DNA of 64,000 nucleotides from the NCBI GenBank assembly GCA_964588285.1, contig CAZPNX010000001.1:1-64000 (forward strand), read 5' to 3'. The number at the start of each line of letters is the position of its first letter. Position 1 is the stretch's first letter. Position numbers and translations under genes: made by a program. Of the stretch, positions 43,830 through 51,887 are shown piece after piece. Under the pieces are notes generated by a model. That model was not told where the DNA came from. It made no database searches and worked only from the letters and a program-made list of their open reading frames with translations. Source of the stretch: CAZPNX01 sp964588285. Lineage in GTDB: Bacteria > Edwardsbacteria > AC1 > EtOH8.

Positions 43830-46046
43830 ATGAACCTTAAAACCCCGTTTGCCGGCAATATTTCCTGGCTGGTTCGGTTGGGGCTTATGGTCCTGCTCCT
43901 GACCAGCGCGGCCGCCCTGGGCCGAATGGGCGTTCTTTCGATCCGGCTGGGATGGGCTTTGTTGTTCAGCGCCGTATATCTGGCGGCCACCGCCGGACTG
44001 GCCGTCTGGAGGCGTCCGGATCTGAGGGCTGCAGCCGATTACGCTCACATTTTGCTGGATATTTTATGGATTTTCGCCTTCATCCGGGCCGTGGGCGGGG
44101 CAGAAAGCCCGTTCTCACTGCTCTTCTTCCTGACCATCATCCAGGCGGCCAACGTCCGTTTTTTACGGGGGGCCATCGGGTCGGCGGCGCTCTCCAGCTT
44201 GGCCTTTGCCCTTTTGCTAGTCATGGAGTATAAATCCTGGGCCGCCGTTCAGCAGGGGGCGGGGTCGGCCGAGCTGATGGCCGCCTTCAGGGCCGACTTC
44301 CTTTTCCGGGGATATGTCTACGCCATCTGCTTCTTTGTGGTGGCCGCGCTTTCCGGCATCCTGGCCGAGAGGCTACGCCTTAAGGGCCGCCAGCTGGAGG
44401 CGGCCGCCCGCGGCTGGGAGGAGTTCCGTCTCTCCACCGGAGACATCCTCAAGAAAATGGGCTCCGGCCTGCTGACGGTCAACGCCAACGGCCAGGTACG
44501 CTATTGCAACCGGACCGGGGCCGAAATTTTGGGCCTAGCAGAAGACAATATCGAGGGTTTGCAGATCAGCGAGGCCTTTAAGGGGAGGAACAACGCCTTT
44601 GGTTCGATTCTGGAATCAACCCTGCGGGCCGATCTGGAGCCGCCGGATGATGAAAGCCAGAGTGCCCAGGCCTCCAAGCGCCGATTGACCGATGTCCGTC
44701 GGGAACTGATTCTGCAGCGGGAGGATGGGTCGGAAATACCAATCGGCATAAGCACCACCACGGTGCGGGACGCCGAGGGCAGGGTGCAGGGTCTGATCGC
44801 CATTTTCCAAAACCTGACAGAGGCCAAGCGCATTGAGGGCCGCCTGCAACAGATGGAGAAACTGGAGGCCCAGAACGAGCACACCCATATATTGTTGACC
44901 ATGGTCCAGCCGATGCTGGCCGGCATCGAGCAGGACATCGGCCGGGCGACCGAGCGCTTTTCCGGGGCCGAGCTTGAAGAGTTGTCCCGGGACATCGGGG
45001 CCAAGGTGGAATCGGTGCGCCGGGTGATTGAGGACTTCATGCGCTATGCCCGGATCGAGATCCCCCAGGAACGCCGTGAGGACGGGGGGAATCCGCCGTC
45101 CGAAGAGAAGGCGGTCATCGGACGTTCCCGTATTTTTCTAAAAACCATGGAGCTGGTGGGACAGGTGGCGGCCTCTGACAGCACGGTGCTGCTCCAGGGC
45201 GAGTCCGGCACCGGCAAGGAGCTGCTGGCCCGGGAGATCCACCGGTTAAGCAAGCGGCGCCACGGGCCTTTCGTCACCATCAACTGCGCCGCCCTGCCCG
45301 AGGGTCTTTTGGAGTCCGAGCTTTTTGGGCATGTCCGGGGCTCGTTCACCGGGGCGGTGCGGGACAAGGACGGTCTGTTTAGGGCAGCCGACGGGGGCAC
45401 CTTCTTTTTGGACGAGGTTTCCGAGACTTCGCCGGCCATCCAGGTCAAGCTTTTAAGGGTGCTGCAAGAGAGGGAGATCGTTCCGGTCGGCGGTTCCAAG
45501 CCCATCAAGGTGGATGTCAGGTTGATTTCGGCCACCAATGCCGTTTTGGCAGACTTGGTGGAAAAGGGCCGGTTCCGCAGCGACCTGTTCTACCGGCTTA
45601 ATGTAATCCCCATAAGCATTCCGCCCCTAAGGGAGCGGGAGGATGACATCCTGCTGTTGGCCGAGCACTTTATCGCCAAATACTGCCAAAAGACGGGAAA
45701 GCCAATGATGGGGTTTTCCGAGCGGGCCGAGAAGGCCTTAAAATCGTATAGATGGCCTGGGAACGTCAGGGAGCTGGAGAACGCCATGGAAAGGGCGGTG
45801 GTGGTTTCAGATTCGGTCAAAATAGAATTGGAGGACCTGCCCAAGAACGTTCAGGAGGCTGGGAAGTCACAGAAACAAATCCCTGAAATCAGGGCCGGCG
45901 AAGGGACCCTGCGCGAAAAGGAGATGGAGTCCATTGTCCGCGCTCTTAGGGAGGAGAAAGGCAACAAGAAGCTGGCGGCCAAAAGGTTGGGGATACATTA
46001 CGCCACGCTGTATCGGAAGATCAAGCAGTATGGGCTGGAAGGCTAA
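43830..46046 (+). CDS. Membrane-bound sigma-54 activator, PilS-like sensor fused to PilR-like output
   Basis: 738 residues. Six membrane helices (about 13-180) resemble the PilS sensor module. A PAS-like domain follows (about 205-330), then a helical stretch (about 335-415) that looks like a histidine-kinase dimerisation region without the phospho-accepting His motif. From about 428 comes a complete AAA+ sigma-54 interaction domain: Walker A GESGTGKE (about 457), GSFTGA at 504-509 (a variant of GAFTGA), Walker B GTFFLDEVSE, and ENAMERAVV. The C-terminus (about 690-738) is a Fis-type HTH (NKKLAAKRLGIHYATLYRKI). There is no receiver and no kinase ATPase, so the signal would pass directly along one chain. 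It lies next to a pilin gene with a -24/-12 promoter. Confidence 0.88.
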   Translation: MNLKTPFAGNISWLVRLGLMVLLLTSAAALGRMGVLSIRLGWALLFSAVYLAATAGLAVWRRPDLRAAADYAHILLDILWIFAFIRAVGGAESPFSLLFFLTIIQAANVRFLRGAIGSAALSSLAFALLLVMEYKSWAAVQQGAGSAELMAAFRADFLFRGYVYAICFFVVAALSGILAERLRLKGRQLEAAARGWEEFRLSTGDILKKMGSGLLTVNANGQVRYCNRTGAEILGLAEDNIEGLQISEAFKGRNNAFGSILESTLRADLEPPDDESQSAQASKRRLTDVRRELILQREDGSEIPIGISTTTVRDAEGRVQGLIAIFQNLTEAKRIEGRLQQMEKLEAQNEHTHILLTMVQPMLAGIEQDIGRATERFSGAELEELSRDIGAKVESVRRVIEDFMRYARIEIPQERREDGGNPPSEEKAVIGRSRIFLKTMELVGQVAASDSTVLLQGESGTGKELLAREIHRLSKRRHGPFVTINCAALPEGLLESELFGHVRGSFTGAVRDKDGLFRAADGGTFFLDEVSETSPAIQVKLLRVLQEREIVPVGGSKPIKVDVRLISATNAVLADLVEKGRFRSDLFYRLNVIPISIPPLREREDDILLLAEHFIAKYCQKTGKPMMGFSERAEKALKSYRWPGNVRELENAMERAVVVSDSVKIELEDLPKNVQEAGKSQKQIPEIRAGEGTLREKEMESIVRALREEKGNKKLAAKRLGIHYATLYRKIKQYGLEG

Positions 46047-46133
46047 CATACCCACCTCGAACATGCCCTTCGGCTATGCTCAGGGCAGCGCTCGGTATAT
46101 GCCACGTTCCCATCGATTCTAAGTGAACAAGGC

Positions 46134-46169
46134 ATATTGCAAAATGCGAAAAGTTGCATTTTGCAATAT
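46134..46169. promoter_or_regulatory. 14-bp perfect inverted repeat, candidate activator site
   Basis: ATATTGCAAAATGC (46134-46147) and GCATTTTGCAATAT (46156-46169) are exact inverted copies around eight bases. The centre is about 130 bases upstream of the -24 element of the pilin promoter, a usual distance for an enhancer bound by a Fis-HTH sigma-54 activator. It could instead act as a weak terminator of the regulator gene, but it is AT-rich and has no good T-run. Confidence 0.5.
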
Positions 46170-46273
46170 AAAAGAACAGTAAGAAAATTAAGAAAACATT
46201 GCTGGAAATATCTGTGATTTATAAACTCTTTATATTCAAAGACTAACAAAATCATAAAAATTATAAAAAACTG

Positions 46274-46303
46274 TTGACTTTGGCACTTCGATTGCATTAT
46301 AAT
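46274..46303 (+). promoter_or_regulatory. Overlapping sigma-54 and sigma-70-type promoters of the pilin gene
   Basis: TGGCAC-N5-TTGCA (46281-46296) matches the -24/-12 sigma-54 consensus with correct GG-N10-GC spacing. On the same DNA, TTGACT (46274-46279) and TATAAT (46298-46303) are 18 bases apart, a good sigma-70-type promoter. The pilin start follows at 46363, with AGGAGG as ribosome-binding site. Confidence 0.75.
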
Positions 46304-46362
46304 TTAATGGAATTCTAACAAAACCAACAACCAACCATTTAACACTTTAGGAGGCAAAACGG

Positions 46363-46905
46363 ATGAACAACAAAGGCTTCACCCTCATCGAGCTGATGAT
46401 CGTGGTGGTCATCATCGGCATCTTGGCAGCCATCGCCATCCCCAACTTCATCTCCATGCAAAACCGGGCTAAGGAAGCCAGCGTCAAGTCTAACATGCAT
46501 ACAATCCAGTTGGCGGCCGAGGACTTTAGCACCATTACCGAGGGAACATATCCTTCGGACTGCGCTACAACCATAGGGCAAGTAAGAACAGTCATTTTCG
46601 GCGCTGGCGATCCATTGGCAGCCGATCCTCGCTCGCTTTGTGGCGCAGCTGCCGGCTTAACTCCTGCCGCTGCCAACAGCATGGTCCCATCCAACATGAG
46701 AAATCCGATAGTGGGCGCCAATAACGCGTTCCAGTCGGTAGGTATCAATGCGGTGCACGCTCCCGGCACTTCGGGGACAGTCGGTTTCGAATCCTTTGAC
46801 AACGCGGCAGCTACACCAGCTGCGATCGGAGCTGCCGTGCGGTACGAGATTGATGGTGACGGTGTCACCGCAGTCATAGCGACTGTATTGACCTCTGGTC
46901 AGTAA
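46363..46905 (+). CDS. pilA: Type IV pilin (PilA-like major pilin)
   Basis: 180 residues. A short leader MNNKG precedes the cleavage site and FTLIELMIVVVIIGILAAIA, with Phe at +1 and Glu at +5 as required by prepilin peptidase. The hydrophobic alpha-1 helix continues to PNFISMQNRAKEASVKSNM. The globular part lacks a clear C-terminal cysteine pair. It has its own promoter region and a strong terminator, so it can be transcribed alone and strongly, as expected for the major subunit. The C-terminus (VLTSGQ) resembles that of the chimeric pilin at 47503-48501 (VLRSGQ). Confidence 0.93.
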   Translation: MNNKGFTLIELMIVVVIIGILAAIAIPNFISMQNRAKEASVKSNMHTIQLAAEDFSTITEGTYPSDCATTIGQVRTVIFGAGDPLAADPRSLCGAAAGLTPAAANSMVPSNMRNPIVGANNAFQSVGINAVHAPGTSGTVGFESFDNAAATPAAIGAAVRYEIDGDGVTAVIATVLTSGQ

Positions 46906-46920
46906 TAATCAGCTCGATGG

Positions 46921-46957
46921 AAGATGGGCCGTATTGTAAAATACGGCCCATCTTTTT
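46921..46957 (+). terminator. Strong intrinsic terminator after pilA
   Basis: AAGATGGGCCGTATT (46921-46935) and AATACGGCCCATCTT (46940-46954) form a 15-bp perfect stem with loop GTAA, followed by further T residues. It lies 16 bases behind the pilA stop. Confidence 0.92.
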
Positions 46958-47043
46958 CGAAATTCACAAAATGAATTTTAGGCGGACAGGAAATCTCTCG
47001 CCTCCTTTTCTCGAGAGAAGGGGTAAGGTGATGGGTTAAATTC

Positions 47044-47418
47044 TTGGATAAAAGATTATTAGCTTCTCTAGCTGTGATCGGACTCATGTCCTGCGCCTCC
47101 GACACGCCCGAGGCCGGGGTCAAACGCTACTGGCAGGCGGTGGCCGAGGGCAATGCCGACAAAATGCTGCGCACCCAGATTTACTATCGACCGGGGATGA
47201 CCTCGGAATATCTGATGACGATAAAGGACATCGAATGGCTGTATCTGGACAGCTGTTCCACGGTCTACCAGAGCCCGGCCCGAGCCATCGTCTACTACCA
47301 GGTGGTTTTTAAAAAAAGAGGACGGGCAAAGTCAACAAGATATGCGACCGGCACCATGGTTATTCTACGCAACAGAAAGTGGCTGGTTGGGCGGCCGGTG
47401 GGTGCGATTCGCCGATGA
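47044..47418 (+). CDS. Small putative lipoprotein
   Basis: 124 residues from a TTG start; no ATG suits the frame upstream. The N-terminus DKRLLASLAVIGLMSCASD is a short signal peptide with a lipobox-like LMSC, predicting lipidation at Cys17. The rest (EAGVKRYWQAVAEGNADKML, then beta-strand-rich segments) resembles the NTF2-like/DUF4878 type of small lipoprotein by its pattern, but I cannot assign it to a family. It stands alone between the two pilin genes, so a role in pilus function is possible but unproven. Confidence 0.65.
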   Translation: MDKRLLASLAVIGLMSCASDTPEAGVKRYWQAVAEGNADKMLRTQIYYRPGMTSEYLMTIKDIEWLYLDSCSTVYQSPARAIVYYQVVFKKRGRAKSTRYATGTMVILRNRKWLVGRPVGAIRR

Positions 47419-47502
47419 GTAATGCCGTCAATTATCCGGCCGGAATCTTAGCGAAGAGGTTGGGAAAAAATCGTTTTTTGCAGAAGAATACTGGAGGCCG
47501 AC

Positions 47503-48501
47503 ATGAAGCACGGGAACAGAAGAAAAAGCATTCTGCTCAATAAGCGGATGCAGCTTAGCCTGGTATTCAGGATACTTGGAATTTCTTTGATCAGCATCCT
47601 GCTGATTGGCGGTTGCATATATCTGACCATCTGGATCCACGTAACATCTTCGGCCTTTGCTTCCGGAAAGATGTCGATGATCCAGATTTTCGACCGAGTC
47701 CATATGTTGCTGGCAGCGGTCCTTCCGGCGGCAGTCCTCTTAGTATTGTGGATGGGATTGCACATTTCCCATTCGATACTGGGGCCGCTGGTGAGGCTGG
47801 AAAACGAGTTCAAATCCATCAGACAGAATGGCTGGCATGGCCAGCCATTGAAGTTCAGGAAAAACGACGGCTTCGCCGAGCTAGCGATGGAGTTCAACGC
47901 CATGATGGATAGTCTGCAGCCTCAGGGAAAACCCTCCATTGGCCCTACAACTCCTGCTACTGAGCCTGGGAAAGAAAAATTCAAGTACGCCGGAGGCTTC
48001 ACCCTCATCGAGTTGATGATCGTAGTCGTCATTATCGGCATATTAGCGGCTATCGCGGTCCCCAACTACATCTCTATGCGTTTGCGGGCGCTTGAGGCCT
48101 CCTTAAAAGCGAATATGCATACCCTACAATGCGTTGTCGAGGAGTTCAACACCATGGCCGACGGCACATACCCGGGCGGTCTTGATGTCAGAGTGTCTGC
48201 CGTCATTCCAGCAGGGATAAATTCGTCCATTGCCGAAGGCGTCAGGATACCACCATTCCCCGCCAATGCGCTTATAAGCCCCCATGCAGGATATGCTAAC
48301 CCGTTCAACCGCGCGTCAAATGCACTAGATGACTTAGCGGCTGGACCACCAGCGGTTGCACCCAGCGGTAACGTTTATTATACAGCCTATAATCAATTAG
48401 GTAATGTGACAAACGGCGTAGAAAACGCCGCATCAAGATATGTAATAACAGCTTATGGCAATAATGCACCGCTAAGCTTAGTGTTGAGATCCGGGCAATA
48501 G
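47503..48501 (+). CDS. Chimeric protein: two-helix HAMP module fused to a type IV prepilin
   Basis: 332 residues in one uninterrupted frame with GGAGG five bases before the ATG. Residues 1-140 have a basic start (HGNRRKSILLNKRMQLSL), membrane helices at about 20-45 and 67-88, and a HAMP domain (about 85-138, with GPLVRLENEFKSI and DGFAELAMEFNAMMDSL). After a Pro/Thr-rich linker, KYAGG-FTLIELMIVVVIIGI places a complete prepilin cleavage site after Gly165, with Phe+1 and Glu+5. The pilin part (166-332) is related to PilA. Cutting would release a pilin-like subunit from a 165-residue membrane leader. Short stand-alone HAMP proteins are known near pilin genes; the fusion is unusual. Confidence 0.85.
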   Translation: MKHGNRRKSILLNKRMQLSLVFRILGISLISILLIGGCIYLTIWIHVTSSAFASGKMSMIQIFDRVHMLLAAVLPAAVLLVLWMGLHISHSILGPLVRLENEFKSIRQNGWHGQPLKFRKNDGFAELAMEFNAMMDSLQPQGKPSIGPTTPATEPGKEKFKYAGGFTLIELMIVVVIIGILAAIAVPNYISMRLRALEASLKANMHTLQCVVEEFNTMADGTYPGGLDVRVSAVIPAGINSSIAEGVRIPPFPANALISPHAGYANPFNRASNALDDLAAGPPAVAPSGNVYYTAYNQLGNVTNGVENAASRYVITAYGNNAPLSLVLRSGQ

Positions 48502-48554
48502 TGATTTGTGTGGTAGAAATATGGTTTTAGCAAGTTAATTGTTGGATACAAGAC

Positions 48555-49499
48555 ATGCACCTACCCATCCTCCAGATCGTAAACCTCTCCAAGACCTTCC
48601 ACGACTGGGAGCACCTCAGATTCCGCCCCATCCCTGTGCTCAAGAGTATCTCGTTGGAGGTGCAAAAAGGGGAGATCTTTGGCTTTTTGGGCCCCAACGG
48701 GGCCGGCAAGACCACTACCATCAAGACCCTGATGGGCATCATCCGGCCAACCTCGGGCACGGCCCGCATCCTGGGCCATGACCTGGTGGAGCATTCCCAG
48801 GAGGTGAAAAAACGCACCGGATTCCTGCCGGAGAACCCATATTTTTACGATTACCTGAAGGTGGGCGAGTTCGTGGAATTCTGCGGGTCGCTGTTCGGCC
48901 AGGACCGGGCTTTCCGCCGTCGACGAGCGGCCGAGCTTTTGGAGATGGTGGGCATGTCTCATGCCGCCAACCTGCCCTTGAGAAAATGCTCCAAAGGGAT
49001 GCTGCAGAGGACCGGCATCGCACAGTCCCTGGTCAACGACCCCGACTTCCTGGTGTGGGACGAGCCGGTCTCGGGCCTGGACCCGATAGGGAGGAAGGAG
49101 ATCAAGGACCTGATGCTGGACTTGAGAAGGCGGGGCAAGACCATCTTCTTCAGTTCCCACATCCTGCCCGATGCCGAGGCCCTGTGCGACAGGGTGGCCA
49201 TTATTATCAATGGAGAAGTGAATACCATCGGAACCCTTCCCGAACTGATGAAAGACGCGGTTTCGTGGGTTGAAATCGTGGCCGAGGACCTCAAGCAAGG
49301 CTTTAAGTACCGGGAGGCGACGGTGGAGAACGTGGCCAATCAGACAATCTTTAAGATAAAAGATATCAAGCATTTAGATAATATTCTTAAAGCGATTATT
49401 GAGAAAAAAGGCAGAGTAATCTCCGTGACCCCACAAAGGGAGAACCTGGAAACCTACTTTGCCAGGCAGGTTAAGGCCCGGGGCCGGAAGCCGGGTTGA
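48555..49499 (+). CDS. ABC transporter ATP-binding protein (ABC-2 type)
   Basis: 314 residues. Walker A GPNGAGKTTT, Q-loop region RTGFLPENPYFYDYL, signature CSKGMLQRTGIAQSL (in place of LSGGQ), Walker B PDFLVWDEPVSGLDP and the switch His in FFSSHILPDAE. The C-terminal ~80 residues are an accessory domain as in NatA/CcmA-like exporters. It should drive the permease encoded at 50135-50902; the two are separated by a DUF559 gene and hairpin repeats that appear to have been inserted. The substrate is unknown. Confidence 0.92.
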   Translation: MHLPILQIVNLSKTFHDWEHLRFRPIPVLKSISLEVQKGEIFGFLGPNGAGKTTTIKTLMGIIRPTSGTARILGHDLVEHSQEVKKRTGFLPENPYFYDYLKVGEFVEFCGSLFGQDRAFRRRRAAELLEMVGMSHAANLPLRKCSKGMLQRTGIAQSLVNDPDFLVWDEPVSGLDPIGRKEIKDLMLDLRRRGKTIFFSSHILPDAEALCDRVAIIINGEVNTIGTLPELMKDAVSWVEIVAEDLKQGFKYREATVENVANQTIFKIKDIKHLDNILKAIIEKKGRVISVTPQRENLETYFARQVKARGRKPG

Positions 49500-49539
49500 G
49501 GACCTTACCCTCTGTTCCCTCCCCCGCAGGGAGAGGGAC

Positions 49540-49714
49540 GGCCCCTTCCCCTGCGGGGAAGGGGCCGGGGTTAGGTCAAAGGGCTGGCTGGTCGTTGAGT
49601 GCCGCCTTGTCCCGATAAAACCTACGGCCACTTGACATGCGGCGGGTGTACTTGTGCCGAGCCGGGTCGAGGCTTCGAGACGGCCGGCGGCCCCCTCTCC
49701 GGGATCGGAGAGGG
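49540..49714 (+). repeat. Hairpin repeats upstream of the DUF559 gene
   Basis: GGCCCCTTCCCC (49540-49551) with GGGGAAGGGGCC (49555-49566) is a 12-bp perfect stem with a three-base loop. CCCTCTCC (49693-49700) with GGAGAGGG (49707-49714) is a second hairpin, followed by AGGGTGAGG. Matching CCTCTCCC/GGGAGAGG arms lie beyond the gene at 50080-50100. Confidence 0.7.
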
Positions 49715-49726
49715 CAGGGTGAGGGC

Positions 49727-50077
49727 ATGTCCCGCTTGGTGCGCCATGCCCGAAGCTTGAGACAGGGTTCCACTGATGCCGAAAGGTTATTGTGGAGGCA
49801 TTTAAGGGATAGAAGACTGGCGGGTTTCAAATTCAGAAGGCAGTCCCCTATAGGTAGATATATAGTAGATTTCGTCTGCTTCGAAGCCAAGGTGATATTG
49901 GAATTGGATGGAAGCCAGCATGCCGAGGAAGCTCAGGCCGAGAGGGATTGTGTCAGGGACGAGTGGCTGGGAAGCCAGGGGTTCGAGGTGCTTAGGTTTT
50001 GGAACACGGAAGTGATAAAGAACGTAAGTGGTGTGCTGATGAAGATAAGGGAGGCGTGCCAGCGCACCCTCACCTAA
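49727..50077 (+). CDS. DUF559 domain protein (restriction-endonuclease-like fold)
   Basis: 117 residues from ATG 49727; the frame is open further upstream, but those codons fall in repeat sequence. The family pattern is clear: ARSLRQGSTDAERLLWRHLR, then FKFRRQSPIGRYIVDFVCFE and LELDGSQHAE, giving the D-ExD/ExK-like catalytic core of very-short-patch-repair-type nucleases, and VLRFWNTEVIKN near the end. The real role of DUF559 proteins is not established. It separates an ABC ATPase from its permease and is flanked by similar GGGAGAGG hairpins, which suggests a mobile or inserted cassette. Confidence 0.85.
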   Translation: MSRLVRHARSLRQGSTDAERLLWRHLRDRRLAGFKFRRQSPIGRYIVDFVCFEAKVILELDGSQHAEEAQAERDCVRDEWLGSQGFEVLRFWNTEVIKNVSGVLMKIREACQRTLT

Positions 50078-50079
50078 GT

Positions 50080-50100
50080 CCTCTCCCATCAAGGGAGAGG
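50080..50100 (+). repeat. Hairpin repeat downstream of the DUF559 gene
   Basis: CCTCTCCC (50080-50087), loop ATCAA, GGGAGAGG (50093-50100), preceded by CACCCTCACCTAAG. The arms match those of the hairpin at 49693-49714 on the other side of the gene, so the DUF559 gene sits between related repeats. Confidence 0.7.
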
Positions 50101-50134
50101 TGTCGAGCGGAGTAAGTAGAATCGGGTACAAGCC

Positions 50135-50902
50135 ATGAAACGCATACTTGCCATCGCCCAAAACACCTTCAAGGAGACGGTGCGGGACCGGATCCTCTAC
50201 GGACTGGTGGTCTTCGTCCTGTTGCTGCTGCCGGGCTCCCGCCTGGTGATACCCCTGGCCATCGGCCAGGAGCTGAAAATCATGAAGGACTTCGGCTTTG
50301 CCGCCATCGCCCTGTTCGGGCTGATGATCGCAGTGGTGGTGGGCACCGCCTTGGTGCACAAGGAACTGGACAAACGGACCATCTACGTGCTGGTGGCCAA
50401 ACCGGTGCGGCGCTGGGAGCTTTTGGTGGGCAAGTATTTCGGCCTGATGGCCACCATTCTGCTGGCCTTTCTGGTGATGTTCGCAGTTTTGGCGGCCACG
50501 GTGCTGTCGCTGGGAGGCAGGCTGGACTGGCTGCTGGTCCTGACCGTGGCCGGTCTTTTCCTGCAACTGGCGGCGGTGACCGGCCTGGCCATTTTCTTTT
50601 CCACCTTGGCCTCCCCGGCCCTATCGGCCGTTTTCACCATCTGCCTTTATATCGCAGGCACGGCCGCCGATCAGCTGCGACTGTTCGCCGAGCGCATGCC
50701 GGGGACCTTCGTCAAGCTGGCGGTCAAGGGTGCCTCATATCTGGTACCCAACCTCCACCTGTGCAGCTTCCGCAACGAGGCCGTCTACGGACTGCCGGTG
50801 TCTGGGGGCAAGGTGCTGATCATGCTGGCATATATACTGATCTACACCTCCCTGGTCCTGCTGATATCCTCGGCCATCCTGGAGAGGAAGGACCTTAAGT
50901 GA
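50135..50902 (+). CDS. ABC-2 type transporter permease
   Basis: 255 residues with about six membrane helices. The N-terminus RILAIAQNTFKETVRDRILYG is typical of NatB/NosY-like ABC-2 permeases, which begin with an amphipathic helix before the first membrane segment. The segment HKELDKRTIYVLVAKPVRRWE is the cytoplasmic coupling region of this family. Its partner ATPase is very likely the gene at 48555-49499. Function of the pair is unknown; a role in membrane or envelope export is possible. Confidence 0.87.
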   Translation: MKRILAIAQNTFKETVRDRILYGLVVFVLLLLPGSRLVIPLAIGQELKIMKDFGFAAIALFGLMIAVVVGTALVHKELDKRTIYVLVAKPVRRWELLVGKYFGLMATILLAFLVMFAVLAATVLSLGGRLDWLLVLTVAGLFLQLAAVTGLAIFFSTLASPALSAVFTICLYIAGTAADQLRLFAERMPGTFVKLAVKGASYLVPNLHLCSFRNEAVYGLPVSGGKVLIMLAYILIYTSLVLLISSAILERKDLK

Positions 50903-50951
50903 CGGATTGTCGTCAGGCCGTGCAAGGTCGAATCATGACCTGACTCGGCGC

Positions 50952-51800
50952 ATGAAAAAGCTTCTCCTCATAGTCATCATCCTGGCCCTGCTGGCCTCGG
51001 CCGTCTGGCTGCTGCAGGCCCATGACCGCAGTTATTTGAGCAGCGAGGAATCGGTGCGGGAACTGATGTACTTTCCCACCGCCCAAGCGGTCAGGCTCTT
51101 GGCGGCCGGCAACGAGCTGGTGGCGGCCGACTACCTGTGGCTGAGGATGATTCAGTACTACGCCTATCATATGCGCCGCGATCAGAAGTACGAATATCTC
51201 TTTCCCATTATCGACCGGCTGACCGACCTCGACCCCCGCTTTGTTTATCCCTACACCTTCGGGGCCCTGCTTTTAGTGCACGACGCACAGGATAGTATCC
51301 AATCGCTAAAACTTTTGGACAAGGCCAAGAGGCTGAATCCGGATCGTTGGGAGTTTCCTTATATGAAGGGTTTCATCCTCTACACCTTTCTGCGCCGGGA
51401 CGAGGAGGCGGCCCTCCAGTTTGTCGAAGCCTCCAAGAAACCCAACGCCTGGGAAGGCGCCTTGCGTTTTGCCGGATGGATATACCGCAAGACCGGCCGG
51501 CGCGAGGTTTCCAAGGCCATGTGGCAGGAGCTCTTCGATACCGCCAAAGATCCTCTGGATCGGGCGGTGGCCGAGTATTATTTGAGGGCCATCGCCATGG
51601 AGGAGGAGTTGGAGCGCTTAAACTCGCTGGCGGCCCGCTTCCGTTCGGAGCAGGGCCGGTGGCCGTCAGGTTTTCGCGATCTGATGATGGCCGAACTGCT
51701 TTCTGAAATACCGAAGGAACCCTTCGGCAGAAAATATTACTGGGATTTATCATCGAACACCTTTAAAAGCCAGACCAGGCTGAATAAAAGGGTCTACTGA
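50952..51800 (+). CDS. Membrane-anchored TPR-like protein of unknown function
   Basis: About 282 residues from ATG 50952 (a TTG at 50907 is less likely). One N-terminal membrane anchor (KKLLLIVIILALLASAVWLL) is followed by helical repeats of TPR character, for example TDLDPRFVYPYTFGALLL and LLDKAKRLNPDRWEFPYMKG. The C-terminus (EQGRWPSGFRDLM ... PFGRKYYWD) resembles the end of pseudopilin-like proteins, where a small, ordered domain has a Pro-x-Gly-Tyr pattern. It follows the permease closely and may act with that ABC system in the envelope. I cannot name a family. Confidence 0.7.
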   Translation: MKKLLLIVIILALLASAVWLLQAHDRSYLSSEESVRELMYFPTAQAVRLLAAGNELVAADYLWLRMIQYYAYHMRRDQKYEYLFPIIDRLTDLDPRFVYPYTFGALLLVHDAQDSIQSLKLLDKAKRLNPDRWEFPYMKGFILYTFLRRDEEAALQFVEASKKPNAWEGALRFAGWIYRKTGRREVSKAMWQELFDTAKDPLDRAVAEYYLRAIAMEEELERLNSLAARFRSEQGRWPSGFRDLMMAELLSEIPKEPFGRKYYWDLSSNTFKSQTRLNKRVY

Positions 51801-51831
51801 AGTATAGTTTTAAGTTGTTCCGGATAAGATC

Positions 51832-51857
51832 AGTAGCCGCAGCCCGGCTACTTTTTT
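51832..51857 (+). terminator. Intrinsic terminator after the TPR-like gene
   Basis: AGTAGCCG (51832-51839) pairs with CGGCTACT (51845-51852) around the loop CAGCC, followed by a T-run. Confidence 0.85.
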
Positions 51858-51887
51858 ACTTTATGGGGCGGAAGCGTCCGGACGGGG

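Noticed and set aside
47462..47482. Second sigma-54 promoter before the chimeric pilin gene
   Set aside because: TTGGGA and TTGCAG are present, but the distance between GG and GC is 15 rather than 10 bases.
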